64,000 nt of DNA, from assembly GCF_001476815.1 (NCBI RefSeq), contig NZ_LDSL01000033.1, forward strand, positions 1-64,000. Direction: 5' to 3'. The notes beneath the pieces are model-generated. The model was not told the DNA's origin, made no database searches, and saw only the letters and a list, made by a program, of their open reading frames with translations. The translations under genes were made by a program, and so were the position numbers. Of this stretch, positions 7,236 through 15,027 are shown in pieces (the stretch's first letter is position 1; every line of letters begins with the position of its first letter). This stretch comes from Pseudacidovorax intermedius. Lineage in GTDB: Bacteria > Pseudomonadota > Gammaproteobacteria > Burkholderiales > Burkholderiaceae_C.

Positions 7236-9056
7236 ATGACCACTTCCACTGCCCAGGACTCAACCGTGGATGGCGAGGCGCGCCGCGCCGCGCAGCGATG
7301 GCTCGCTGCATTCGAGGCTGCCCTGTCGGCCGGCGACCCGAGTGGCGCTGCCTTGCTGTTCGAGCCGGAAGGCGTGTGCCGAGACCTGGCGGCGCTGACC
7401 TGGAACCTCCGCACCTTTGAAGGCCGCGATGCTCTGAGCGGCATGCTGGCGCATGCGTGTCGACATGCAAAGCCGCATGGCTTCCACCTGACCGACGAGC
7501 CCTCGGAAGCCGCGGGTGTCATCGAAGCTTGGCTACGCTTCGAGACGGAGACCGCCACTTGCGTGGGCCACCTGCGGATACGGGGCACCAAGGCCTGGAC
7601 CTTCCTGGCGGCAGTCGACCAGTTGAAGGGGCATGAGGAAGCCATCGGCTCGCGCCGTCAATCAGGGGCCGAACACGGCGCTCGGACCAACCGCACGAAC
7701 TGGGCCGATCGACGTCGCGCGGCCTCGCAGGCCATGGGAACGAGCGAGCAGCCCTATGTGCTGGTCATCGGTGGCGGACAGGCCGGCCTGTCGCTTGCTG
7801 CCCGCCTGAAGCAGTTGGGGGTGTCCGTATTGGTGATCGACAAGCGACCCAGGCCGGGAGACACCTGGCGCTCGCGCTACGCGTCACTGTGCCTGCACGA
7901 CCCCGTGTGGTACGACCATATGCCCTATATGGAGTTTCCTCGCAATTGGCCGGTGTTCACGCCCAAGGACAAGATGGGCGACTTCCTGGAGGCCTATGCA
8001 GACTTCATGGAGATCGACTATTGGGGCAATACTGTTGCACGCAGCGCCCGATACGACGAGCAGAGGAAGGAGTGGACGGTGCAGGTCGAGCGCGAGGGCC
8101 GCAATGTGGAACTGCGCCCGAGCCAGTTGGTGTTTGCCACGGGCCTCTCGGGCTTTCCGAACACGCCGCGCTACCCCGGGGCAGACGAGTTCCTGGGCGA
8201 TCAGCATCATTCGTCGGCTCATGCCGGGCCCGAGGCTTGGCGAGGAAAGAAGGCGGTGGTGATCGGCTCTAACAATTCGGCGCACGACATCTGCGCCGCC
8301 TTGTGGGAGGAGGGTGCCCAGGTGACCATGGTGCAGCGTTCCAGCACGCTGGTGATCCGGTCGGAAACCTTGTTCGACCTTTTCGTCAAGGACCTCTATT
8401 CCGAGGAGGCGTTGAGCAAGGGCATCACCGTGGAGCGCGCCGACCTGGTCCAGGCCTCCCTTCCTTATCGGGTGCTGGCAGAAATGAGCAAGCCGCTCGT
8501 GGAGATGGCCAAAGAGCGCGACGCGGAGTTCTATCGGCGTCTTGCCGCTACCGGCTTCAAACTGGACTTCGGCGTCGACGGCTCGGGTCTGTGGATGAAG
8601 TACATGCGCCGCGGGTCGGGCTACTACATCGATGTCGGTGCGTCGGAACTGATCATCGACGGGCGCATCGGGCTCAAGCAGGGCCAGGTCGAGCGCATCA
8701 AGCCGCGATCGGTGGTCATGGATGACGGCACGGAACTGGAAGCCGACCTCATCGTTTATGCCACGGGCTACGGCCCCATGAGCCAGCTCTCGGCGCAGAT
8801 CCTGCCCGCCGAAATGGTGGAGCGGGTAGGGCGGGTATGGGGGCTGGGCTCCGACACACCGAAGGATCCTGGGCCCTGGGAAGGCGAAGCCCGCAACATG
8901 TGGAGGCCGACCCAGCAGGAAGGCCTTTGGTTCCACGGCGGCAATCTGTACCAGTGCCGCTTCTTCTCGAAGATCCTGGCACTGCAGCTGAAGGCCCGCA
9001 TGGAAGGCTTGGTTACACCGGTCTATGGCCTGCAGCAGGTTCATCACAAGCATTGA
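7236..9056 (+). CDS. Flavin-containing monooxygenase with N-terminal NTF2-like domain
   Basis: A 606-residue protein. Residues about 10-135 look like a SnoaL/NTF2 fold. The FAD motif VIGGGQAGLSLAARL lies at about 177-191. FLGDQHHSSAH (FxGxxxHxxxH) is a variant of the FMO identifying motif, and the NADPH-binding loop reads IGSNNSAHDI. A second FMO motif, YATGYG, is near the C-terminus. The family inserts oxygen into N, S or carbonyl carbon (Baeyer-Villiger type). Sitting between a dehydrogenase and an aldehyde dehydrogenase, it probably turns a ketone into an ester or lactone, or hydroxylates the substrate. AAGGAGAC precedes the ATG. Confidence 0.88.
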   Translation: MTTSTAQDSTVDGEARRAAQRWLAAFEAALSAGDPSGAALLFEPEGVCRDLAALTWNLRTFEGRDALSGMLAHACRHAKPHGFHLTDEPSEAAGVIEAWLRFETETATCVGHLRIRGTKAWTFLAAVDQLKGHEEAIGSRRQSGAEHGARTNRTNWADRRRAASQAMGTSEQPYVLVIGGGQAGLSLAARLKQLGVSVLVIDKRPRPGDTWRSRYASLCLHDPVWYDHMPYMEFPRNWPVFTPKDKMGDFLEAYADFMEIDYWGNTVARSARYDEQRKEWTVQVEREGRNVELRPSQLVFATGLSGFPNTPRYPGADEFLGDQHHSSAHAGPEAWRGKKAVVIGSNNSAHDICAALWEEGAQVTMVQRSSTLVIRSETLFDLFVKDLYSEEALSKGITVERADLVQASLPYRVLAEMSKPLVEMAKERDAEFYRRLAATGFKLDFGVDGSGLWMKYMRRGSGYYIDVGASELIIDGRIGLKQGQVERIKPRSVVMDDGTELEADLIVYATGYGPMSQLSAQILPAEMVERVGRVWGLGSDTPKDPGPWEGEARNMWRPTQQEGLWFHGGNLYQCRFFSKILALQLKARMEGLVTPVYGLQQVHHKH

Positions 9057-9092
9057 TCGATGACCGCGATGACCTTTCAAAAGGAGACAACT

Positions 9093-10517
9093 ATGGATAT
9101 CTCGAAGCAACTCTTCGTCAACGGGGAGTGGCGTGCGCCACTGGGAACGCTGAGAACGCTGCCAGTCATCGACCCCTCTACGGGTCGACCCTTCGCCGAA
9201 GTGGCGCTCGGCAGCGCGGCTGATGTCGATGCCGCTGTCGCTGCTGCGCGCGCCGCATTCGGGACCTTTTCCCAAAGCACGGTCGAGTCGCGCGCCACCT
9301 TGCTGGAGAGGATCCTGGTGGCGTACGAACGCCGCTACGGCGACCTGGTAGAGGCGGTGTCGCGAGAGATGGGGGCGCCACGTCGCCTCTCACACGACGC
9401 TCAGGTGGCCGTCGGACAGGCCCATCTGGCCCGGATGGTCGAAGTGGTGCGCCACTACCGGTTCGACAGTGAACGCAAAGGTTTTTCGGTGGTGAAGGAA
9501 GCCATCGGCGTCGTCGCGATGATCACGCCCTGGAACTGGCCGCTGAACCAGATCACCTGCAAGGTAGCACCGGCCCTCGCTGCAGGCTGCACCATGGTGC
9601 TCAAACCCAGCGAGATTGCGCCTTTCAGCGCAATCGTGTTCGCCGAAATCATGCAGGAGGCGGGCGTGCCGCGCGGTGTATTCAACTTGGTACATGGCGA
9701 CGGTCCAACAGTTGGCGAAGCATTGGCCGCGCATCCTGATGTGGACATGGTGTCGTTTACCGGCTCTACGCGTGCCGGCGTGCGTGTCGCCAAGATCGCC
9801 GCCGACACCGTGAAGCGCGTGCACCAGGAGTTGGGGGGCAAGTCTGCCAACATCATCCTTCGCGATGCGGACCTGGTTGACGCGGTGAGTCAGGGCGCGA
9901 TGGCCTGTTTCCTCAACAGTGGCCAGTCCTGCAATGCGCCGACGCGTATGTTTGTCCCGCGGGAGCGACATGATGAGGCCGTCCGGATCGCTGCGGGTGT
10001 GGCCGCCCAGCTCAAGGTCGGGCCGGCCAATCACGAGGGAGTTGTTCTCGGCCCGGTGGTCAGTCAGGCGCAGTACGACAAGGTGCAGCAGTTGATCGAT
10101 GGGGGAATCCGCCAAGGCGCCGAACTGGCGGCGGGCGGTCTTGGCCGGCCCGACGGCCTCGAAGGCGGGTACTTCATCAAGCCCACCGTTTTCGGCAAGG
10201 TGAGCCCGGAAATGGACATTGCGCGCGAAGAGATCTTTGGCCCTGTGCTGTCCATCATTCCCTACGACGAAGAGACGGCTGCGCTGCAGCAGGCCAACGA
10301 CACGGTATATGGACTGGCGGCATACATCCAAACGAAAAATCCCGACCGTGCACGCGAAATCGCACGACAGATGCGAGCTGGAACGGTGTACATCAACTAC
10401 CCTGCTTGGGACCCGGCAGTCCCCTTCGGCGGCTACAAGCAGTCCGGCAACGGGCGCGAGTACGGCGAGTTCGGCCTGGACGAGTATCTGGAGACGAAGG
10501 GCATCGTGGGCGGCTGA
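9093..10517 (+). CDS. Aldehyde dehydrogenase (NAD(P)-dependent)
   Basis: A 474-residue ALDH-superfamily enzyme with every key residue visible: Asn148 in TPWNWP, Lys171 in LKPSE, the general base Glu246 in QELGGKS, and the nucleophile Cys280 in NSGQSC. The ATG at 9093 was chosen because AAAGGAGAC lies just before it; an ATG at 9060 has no site. It oxidises an aldehyde to an acid in the cytoplasm and is the last gene of the plus-strand cluster. It ends 28 bases from the convergent AraC-type regulator. A related group includes betaine- and phenylacetaldehyde-type enzymes; the substrate is unknown. Confidence 0.93.
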   Translation: MDISKQLFVNGEWRAPLGTLRTLPVIDPSTGRPFAEVALGSAADVDAAVAAARAAFGTFSQSTVESRATLLERILVAYERRYGDLVEAVSREMGAPRRLSHDAQVAVGQAHLARMVEVVRHYRFDSERKGFSVVKEAIGVVAMITPWNWPLNQITCKVAPALAAGCTMVLKPSEIAPFSAIVFAEIMQEAGVPRGVFNLVHGDGPTVGEALAAHPDVDMVSFTGSTRAGVRVAKIAADTVKRVHQELGGKSANIILRDADLVDAVSQGAMACFLNSGQSCNAPTRMFVPRERHDEAVRIAAGVAAQLKVGPANHEGVVLGPVVSQAQYDKVQQLIDGGIRQGAELAAGGLGRPDGLEGGYFIKPTVFGKVSPEMDIAREEIFGPVLSIIPYDEETAALQQANDTVYGLAAYIQTKNPDRAREIARQMRAGTVYINYPAWDPAVPFGGYKQSGNGREYGEFGLDEYLETKGIVGG

Positions 10518-10545
10518 ACGGCAATCTCGGCGTTCACCCGCCGCC

Positions 10546-11646
10546 TCAGAGCCTTGGGCCGTCGGGCAGCGCCAGCGGATCGTCGCCAGCCAGCCTGCGC
10601 CTTACCGCCTTGGGTGCAGCGCCGAACCACCGGTGGCAAGCGTGGGTAAACGCGGATGGCTCCTTGAAGTGGAGCAGGTCGGCGATCTTGGCAATCGGTG
10701 TTTCGGTCTGCCGCAAGTAGTTCTCGGCGCGCTCCTGCCGGATCTCGTCCACGATCTGGTCGAAGCCGGTGCCCTCGTCTCGCAGGCGGCGTTGAAGCGT
10801 TCGGACTGTCATGAACATCGAGGCCGCAACCTTTGCCTGCGTGCACCATTCGGAATCCATGATGCGCGCGATGGTCGCACGTGTACGCTGCCTGGTTGTT
10901 CGTGCAGCAGCGGGCTGCTTGGTGTCGAGGTAGTACGCCGCCAGTTCACGCAAGACCTCGTTGTGCGTCGGAATGGGTTGGTCGAGGTCGCAACCCCCGA
11001 TCATGAGTCCCGTGCGTGGCATGCCGAATCTTGGCGTCACCCCAAACGCGTTCTCATAAGAAGACAGGGGTCCTACCGGCAAATGCTTGAACCAGACGTC
11101 GTAGGAAACGCCTATGGAGGGCAGTAGGGATTGTGCAATCTTCTGCGTAAGTCGCAGGCTGAGTTCAAAGGTCTGGCTGGCGGGGCCAATCTTCTCGATG
11201 GCGATATCGAAGCAAAAGAAAAGCTGGTTCGGGCGGGGACGCTCGACGTGGAGTTCGCAAGCCGGACTGTGGAAATGCAGATGCTTCTCCCATAGGTCGA
11301 CGCTCTCCCGCAGAGTCCTCGCGTTCTGGATCGCCACGCCCAGGGCGCCCAGGACCGTGGCATCCTGCTTGTGTGCCAATCGCAGTCCCAGGTCAGGTAC
11401 CGCGTGGCGGTCGGCAACATGCTCCAGAAGACTGATGACGGCCTTGTAGGGAATGTGCGCCTCAGGCCAGCGGGCGTCGGAGGGGTCGATGTGCGCCGTC
11501 CGCAAAATTTCCGCTCCCTGCCCGAAGGCGAGGGCATCGACTTGCTCCAGACCCTGGATGCCCGCAGCGCGTAACGGAGGGTTTTCGTAACGCATTGCCT
11601 GCCTGATGAGTGCGGTAAGGTCTACAAAGCTGCTGGCGCCGTTCAT
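10546..11646 (-). CDS. AraC-family transcriptional regulator (Arabinose_bd N-terminal type)
   Basis: A 366-residue regulator. Residues about 20-210 form the Arabinose_bd (PF12625-like) ligand domain; the last 100 residues carry the double helix-turn-helix, with MTVRTLQRRLRDEGTGFDQI and the second motif AKIADLLHFKEPSAFTHACHRW split around it. The ATG at 11646 begins the family's usual start (MNGASSFVDL). Regulators of this subtype often sit beside degradative operons of oxygenases and dehydrogenases. It converges on the 1930-10517 cluster and is its likely activator, although the LysR gene at 423 is an alternative. Confidence 0.88.
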   Translation of the reverse strand: MNGASSFVDLTALIRQAMRYENPPLRAAGIQGLEQVDALAFGQGAEILRTAHIDPSDARWPEAHIPYKAVISLLEHVADRHAVPDLGLRLAHKQDATVLGALGVAIQNARTLRESVDLWEKHLHFHSPACELHVERPRPNQLFFCFDIAIEKIGPASQTFELSLRLTQKIAQSLLPSIGVSYDVWFKHLPVGPLSSYENAFGVTPRFGMPRTGLMIGGCDLDQPIPTHNEVLRELAAYYLDTKQPAAARTTRQRTRATIARIMDSEWCTQAKVAASMFMTVRTLQRRLRDEGTGFDQIVDEIRQERAENYLRQTETPIAKIADLLHFKEPSAFTHACHRWFGAAPKAVRRRLAGDDPLALPDGPRL

Positions 11647-11870
11647 CGGCTTGCGAAATCTATCGTTGTGCCTTGAGGTCTTGTACCGTGCTATCCCTAT
11701 GTGGGCCCAGCGTTCCAGCCGCGCTTGCTGGGCCGCTGCCGGTTTCTTTCGTTGCCACGACCCGACGCTCGACCGCTGCCACCAGCGCTTCGACGGCAGC
11801 CCACCTACGCCGGTTTTGAGGCGAGGCACCTACGCCGCCGTAGCGCGACATCGGCGCGTGCGAAGCCGTG

Positions 11871-11895
11871 TATTGACCCAGCGAAACCTGCTCAG
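11871..11895 (+). repeat. IS3 terminal inverted repeat, left
   Basis: TATTGACCCAGCGAAACCTG followed by CTCAG; it mirrors the right end at 13055-13080 with one substitution and one indel. Confidence 0.88.
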
Positions 11896-11896
11896 A

Positions 11897-12718
11897 TCAG
11901 GCCGCTAATGCAAATGCTTCAGCGGGGGTCTTCATGTTCAGCGCCTGGTGCGGGCGCCGGTGGTTGTAGAAATGGATCCAGTCGCCGATCACACGGCTGG
12001 CGTGCTGTAGCGATTCGAATCGATGTCGATGCACGCACTGCTCCTTGAGCGTGCGGATCACCCGCTCGACCAAGCCGTTCTGCTCGGGGCTGTGCGGCGT
12101 GATGAACTCCTGGCGCAATCCGTAGCTTCTGACCAGCGCCGTAAAGCTGCGGCTGGTGAACACCAAGCCATTGTCCGAGCGCAGCAGAAACGGTGTCCGC
12201 ACCCGACCCAGCGTGCCGAACCGCGCGATCAGCGCCTGCTCCAGCGCCGACTCGGCTGTCTTCGATCTCCCACTTCGAGATAGATGCCAGCCCAGCAACT
12301 CCCGGCTGTGGCAGTCGATCACCAGCGCCATCGTCGTCCAGCCATCACGCCCCGCCCACACCCAGCACATGTCGGTCGACCAGCGCTCGTTCGGCGCTTC
12401 TGCCATCGAAGGCAACGATTGGATCCTTGGGCGAAAGCCTACCGGTCGTTTGCGCACCTGCCAGCCCTTGAGTTGGAAGATGCGCTGCACAGTGTTCTTG
12501 TTGAATCCGAGCAGGTGCGCCACCGTGCGGTAGCCGAACGAAGGGTTCTCCTCGATCATTGCCTTGACCGGTGCGACCAAATGTTCCTGCAGCTTCGGTG
12601 CGGCCTTCACCGGCTTGTAATACACGCTGCGCCGCGGCACCTCGAACCACCGGCACAGCTTGCTGATCGAGACGGTGATGCCGTCGGCCTGCAGTCCCTG
12701 GCGGATCGTCTCGATCAC
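11897..12718 (-). CDS. IS3-family transposase OrfB (DDE integrase core)
   Basis: A 273-residue product. The N-terminal part has the HTH_21-type region (MIEENPSFGYRTVAHLLG). The rve catalytic core follows, with the first Asp in WSTDMCWVW, the second in RSDNGLVF, and the Glu in EQNGLVERVIRTLKE; the C-terminus has the FYNHRRPHQAL motif. It opens at a GTG overlapping the orfA stop (GTGA), but the active transposase is normally an OrfAB fusion made by frameshifting. The DDE triad is complete. Confidence 0.93.
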   Translation of the reverse strand: MIETIRQGLQADGITVSISKLCRWFEVPRRSVYYKPVKAAPKLQEHLVAPVKAMIEENPSFGYRTVAHLLGFNKNTVQRIFQLKGWQVRKRPVGFRPRIQSLPSMAEAPNERWSTDMCWVWAGRDGWTTMALVIDCHSRELLGWHLSRSGRSKTAESALEQALIARFGTLGRVRTPFLLRSDNGLVFTSRSFTALVRSYGLRQEFITPHSPEQNGLVERVIRTLKEQCVHRHRFESLQHASRVIGDWIHFYNHRRPHQALNMKTPAEAFALAA

Positions 12719-13029
12719 TTCGCGTCCTCGCCCAGCAGGGACTGCATTTTTTTTCGGGCGCGCAACTCCAGCATCGCCTCACCATAGGCCTCCTGCAGAT
12801 CCTTGAGCTGGCGCTCGTACTGCTCACTCACGTCCTGCGGGTTCGCTTTCAGAGCGTTCTCCAAGCCCTTGCGGCCATCCTCTACCCACCCCTCGATCTC
12901 CGAGGGCGGCAGGTCGTAGGCACGGCTCGCCTCCAACACGCTCGTCTTGCCCTGGATGATCTCCAGCACCAACGCCGTCTTGCGCTTGGCCGTCCAGCGC
13001 TTGATCTCTTCTTCCATCAACATACTCAC
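12715..13029 (-). CDS. IS3-family OrfA (DUF1153-like helix-turn-helix)
   Basis: A 104-residue DNA-binding partner of the transposase. Residues about 12-50 (RKTALVLEIIQGKTSVLEASRAYDL split) form the HTH that recognises the IS ends; the rest is a charged helix likely to form a leucine-zipper coiled coil, with heptads from residue 65 on. It ends in a run of lysine codons on an A8 tract and overlaps orfB in the -1 frame. Confidence 0.9.
   Translation of the reverse strand: MSMLMEEEIKRWTAKRKTALVLEIIQGKTSVLEASRAYDLPPSEIEGWVEDGRKGLENALKANPQDVSEQYERQLKDLQEAYGEAMLELRARKKMQSLLGEDAK
12747..12754 (-). promoter_or_regulatory. Programmed -1 frameshift slippery site (A8)
   Basis: Eight consecutive A residues on the coding strand, within the orfA codons for Arg-Lys-Lys-Met. 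The orfB frame is exactly -1 relative to orfA, as IS3 elements require for OrfAB synthesis. A slip here joins orfA residue about 93 to the orfB frame with no stop between. Confidence 0.75.
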
Positions 13030-13054
13030 GGTGGCTTCCTTTCAAAGATAACAC

Positions 13055-13080
13055 CTGAGCAGGTTTTCACTGGGTCAATA
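13055..13080 (-). repeat. IS3 terminal inverted repeat, right
   Basis: Reads TATTGACCCAGTGAAAACCT then GCTCAG on the minus strand, matching the left end at 11871-11895 almost perfectly. Confidence 0.88.
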
Positions 13081-13238
13081 CATGTTCTTGGTCGAACTGG
13101 GCGCCGCGATGATCTTGCCGTCCGCGACGGTGCCAGTGCGCAGCATCAGGCCGTGTTCTGCGAGATGGGCGTCGACGGTTGCCAGTCCTGCGGCGCCAGT
13201 GCATGCCTGTCCAGAAGATGGCGAAAGCGACGGATCGT
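13081..13238 (-). pseudogene. IS5-family transposase remnant
   Basis: The translated minus strand gives IRRFRHLLDRHALAPQ in one frame, then, after a one-base shift, ATVDAHLAEHGLMLRTGTV and IIAAPSSTKN in another. These are the highly conserved central motifs of IS5 (IS1182/IS903-like) transposases, in which APSSTKN is followed by K and the catalytic core. Here the sequence stops after APSSTKN because the IS3 end begins; the IS3 repeat supplies the stop codon. Neither the IS5 N-terminus nor its catalytic core is present nearby, so this is a dead fragment. Confidence 0.82.
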
Positions 13239-13241
13239 GGT

Positions 13242-13634
13242 CCCGGCAGGTCCCTAGAGGCCCCTGCCCGCTGGCGATGTACCTCGCCACCTCCTCCGGC
13301 TCCATTCGCCCCGCATACCGCGGATGCGCCCGGTTCGCCACGAAGGTCAGCATCCGCCGCCCCAGCCGCGCACCAGGGCGGGCGCGGCGTCGATGTGGTG
13401 GATGGCGGGGTTCCACATCAGCGAGCCGTAGCCGAAGAGGTAGAGGTCTTCGGCCGGGTCGTGGCTCGCAAGGGTGGCGTCCAGGCAGGCGTCCAGTTCT
13501 TCCTGGGTGCGCAGCCGCACGTCGGGAGGTGCGCAGGCTTTAAGTGCGGCCATCACGGAGCCGTCGAACAGGCTCTCGCGGGTGAAGGGTTGACCGGCAG
13601 GCGGGGGAGGCAGCGGGCTGAGGCTGGCGGACAT
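13242..13634 (-). pseudogene. ChaC-like gamma-glutamylcyclotransferase, broken
   Basis: The first 85 or so residues from the ATG at 13634 are good ChaC: the nucleotide-like loop LYLFGYGSLMWNP is followed by ALVRGW. In intact ChaC about 80 residues follow; here the sequence jumps near 13360, with a frame change, to LTFVANRAHPRYAGRM and ARYIASGQGPLGTCRD, a later part of the same family. The C-terminal third is then lost at 13242, where an IS5 scrap begins. So the gene has an internal deletion plus a truncation. ChaC enzymes degrade glutathione to 5-oxoproline and Cys-Gly; this copy cannot be functional. Confidence 0.82.
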
Positions 13635-13748
13635 GGCCTGTGATTCTGCGACGGGGTGGCTGACCCCGAGCAGTTTTCGTGCGCGCCTCGCCCGCGCGCC
13701 CGCAGCCAGTGGCCGGCGCGCAACGGCAGGCTGCCCGCGCGGCGAGGG

Positions 13749-14309
13749 TCAGGCGCCGTCCGAACGCTGACGGGCTTCGAGTTCGGTGGCGCGGCAGCCC
13801 ACCGGGCAGGCGGGACCATCGCACACGCCGTGGTCGCAGAAGCGGCAAACGTGGCGGGCATAGGCCCGGTCGGCCACCGGCGCAGCGAGCAGCTTGTCGA
13901 GCAAGTCGGCCATGGTGCTGCGTTCTTGCGGCGAAAGCGCAGCCAAAAGGCGATCGCAGGCCCGCAGCCGCGCTGCCTGAAGTTCCTCGGCCCTGGCGCG
14001 GCCCTCGGGGGAGAGTTCGAGCCAGACCTCCCGCCCGCCGCTCGGTGCCTTGAGCAGCAGCCCTTCGGCCATGAGCTTGTCGACGGCGCGCGAGCAGGCG
14101 GGTTGCGACAGCCCGACCACGCGGCCCAGTTCCACCACGCCGACGGGGGCCCAGTGATACAGCCACAGCAGGATCGCCACGCTCGACTCCGAATGGGCCT
14201 GCATCGCATCGCTCATGGCGCGGCCCACCACCGCCCACAGCGCGCCAAGCTTGTTGGCACGCAGCGCCCGGGTGCGCGGCAGGTCAGGAGACGGCACGGT
14301 CGTCGGCAT
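13749..14309 (-). CDS. MarR-family regulator with cysteine-rich tail
   Basis: A 186-residue protein. Residues about 30-140 form the MarR winged helix (VVELGRVVGLSQPACSRAVDKL split, then LLKAPSGGREVWLELS as wing). The C-terminal extension has five cysteines, 155, 158, 163, 168 and 172, spaced CxxCx4Cx4Cx3C, which could bind zinc or a redox-active metal. Its start lies 26 bases inside the end of the hexapeptide-repeat gene, so the two are one operon. A palindrome at 14901-14921 upstream of the operon is a likely binding site. Confidence 0.88.
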   Translation of the reverse strand: MPTTVPSPDLPRTRALRANKLGALWAVVGRAMSDAMQAHSESSVAILLWLYHWAPVGVVELGRVVGLSQPACSRAVDKLMAEGLLLKAPSGGREVWLELSPEGRARAEELQAARLRACDRLLAALSPQERSTMADLLDKLLAAPVADRAYARHVCRFCDHGVCDGPACPVGCRATELEARQRSDGA

Positions 14310-14892
14310 GCATGCGCTGCAGGGCCTGCGCGTAGCGGGGCATGACCTGCTGCATCATCGATTCGCCAGGGGCGGGTCTTTCGACGTTGAACACGTACTT
14401 GGGAAAGTCCAGCGGCTTCTGCACCGCCCAGATGTCCTCGTGATCGCCGGGCGGCAGGATGCGGGCCGGCGCGCCCACGGCGACCCAGCCGATGGGCACC
14501 GTGGCGTGGGGCTCGAGTTGCGTCCTGAGGTGCACCACGGCATTGATGCGCACCTCGCTGCCGCGTCCGAGCACGGCGCCATTGAAGACCGACGCGCCGG
14601 TGGCGATGAAGACCTCGTCTTCCACGGTGCAGCCCACCAGGTAGGCCCGCGGGCCGACCAGCACATGGTCTCCCAGGCGCATGGTCTGGTTCGGCACGCC
14701 GCGGATGACGGCCGTGTCCATGACCACGCAGTGCGCGCCGATGCGGATGGGCCCGCCCTCGGACACGATCACCGCGCCGTGGCCCACGGAACAGTTCGGG
14801 CCGATTTCGACATCGCCCGAGATGACGGCGGTGCTGGCGACCCGGCAGGTGGGGTCCACGACGGGGGTGCGGCCATTCGACTGCAGCAGCAT
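14284..14892 (-). CDS. Hexapeptide-repeat (left-handed beta-helix) protein, gamma-carbonic-anhydrase-like
   Basis: A 202-residue protein built from repeated [LIV]-G-x4 turns (ISGDVEIGPNCSVGHGAVIV and on), typical of PaaY/YrdA-like gamma carbonic anhydrases and acyltransferases. The positions that carry the metal-binding histidines in true gamma enzymes read GPRAYLVGC here, so the usual HGxxLHGC metal site is gone. It is therefore unlikely to be a carbonic anhydrase. The ATG at 14892 has GGAGGTT just before it; three upstream Met codons lack a site. Downstream is the coupled MarR gene, suggesting autoregulation. Role unknown. Confidence 0.82.
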   Translation of the reverse strand: MLLQSNGRTPVVDPTCRVASTAVISGDVEIGPNCSVGHGAVIVSEGGPIRIGAHCVVMDTAVIRGVPNQTMRLGDHVLVGPRAYLVGCTVEDEVFIATGASVFNGAVLGRGSEVRINAVVHLRTQLEPHATVPIGWVAVGAPARILPPGDHEDIWAVQKPLDFPKYVFNVERPAPGESMMQQVMPRYAQALQRMHADDRAVS

Positions 14893-14900
14893 TTCAACCT

Positions 14901-14921
14901 CCATGCATGCAAAGTGCATGG
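14901..14921. promoter_or_regulatory. Candidate MarR operator
   Basis: CCATGCA (14901-14907) and TGCATGG (14915-14921) form a perfect 7-base inverted repeat with a 7-base spacer. It starts nine bases upstream of the start codon of the hexapeptide/marR operon. Position and symmetry suit a dimeric MarR repressor, so autoregulation is the likeliest reading. Confidence 0.55.
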
Positions 14922-14953
14922 ATAGTGTGCAGGCACGGGCCGCGGCGCGCAAG

Positions 14954-14992
14954 CAAAAAAACGCCCGGGCGGCGCGATGGCGGCCCGGGCGT
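14954..14992 (-). terminator. Rho-independent terminator of tctBA
   Basis: A perfect 10-base stem (ACGCCCGGGC / GCCCGGGCGT) with a 12-base loop, followed on the minus strand by seven T residues. It lies 36 bases past the tctA stop and separates that operon from the hexapeptide/marR operon. Confidence 0.85.
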
Positions 14993-15027
14993 AATCTTTG
15001 GCGCTCTTGCGCTGTGGCGTCGCCGCG

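Larger units (their letters stand above)
11871..13080 (-). mobile_element. IS3-family insertion sequence, complete
   Basis: The element of about 1.2 kb carries overlapping orfA and orfB on the minus strand, bounded by imperfect 25-26 base inverted repeats that begin TATTGACCCAG at 11871 and, inverted, at 13080. If the ends are taken as the TG...CA typical of IS3, the element is 11874-13077. No 3- or 4-base target duplication is visible at either choice of boundary, so the two flanks probably do not come from one insertion event. One side abuts the AraC promoter region, the other an IS5 remnant. Both orfs look intact, so it may still be active. Confidence 0.9.

Noticed and set aside
11647-11870. 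Continuation of the IS5 transposase on the far side of the IS3
   Set aside because: The translated sequence shows no transposase core, so IS5 was not simply split by IS3; the rest has been deleted.
13655-13675. Terminator between marR and the chaC pseudogene
   Set aside because: A GGGGT/ACCCC stem followed by TTTT six bases later is too weak to call.
14284-14892. Gamma-class carbonic anhydrase
   Set aside because: The fold fits, but the segment that should hold the zinc histidines reads GPRAYLVGC. Called only a hexapeptide-repeat protein.
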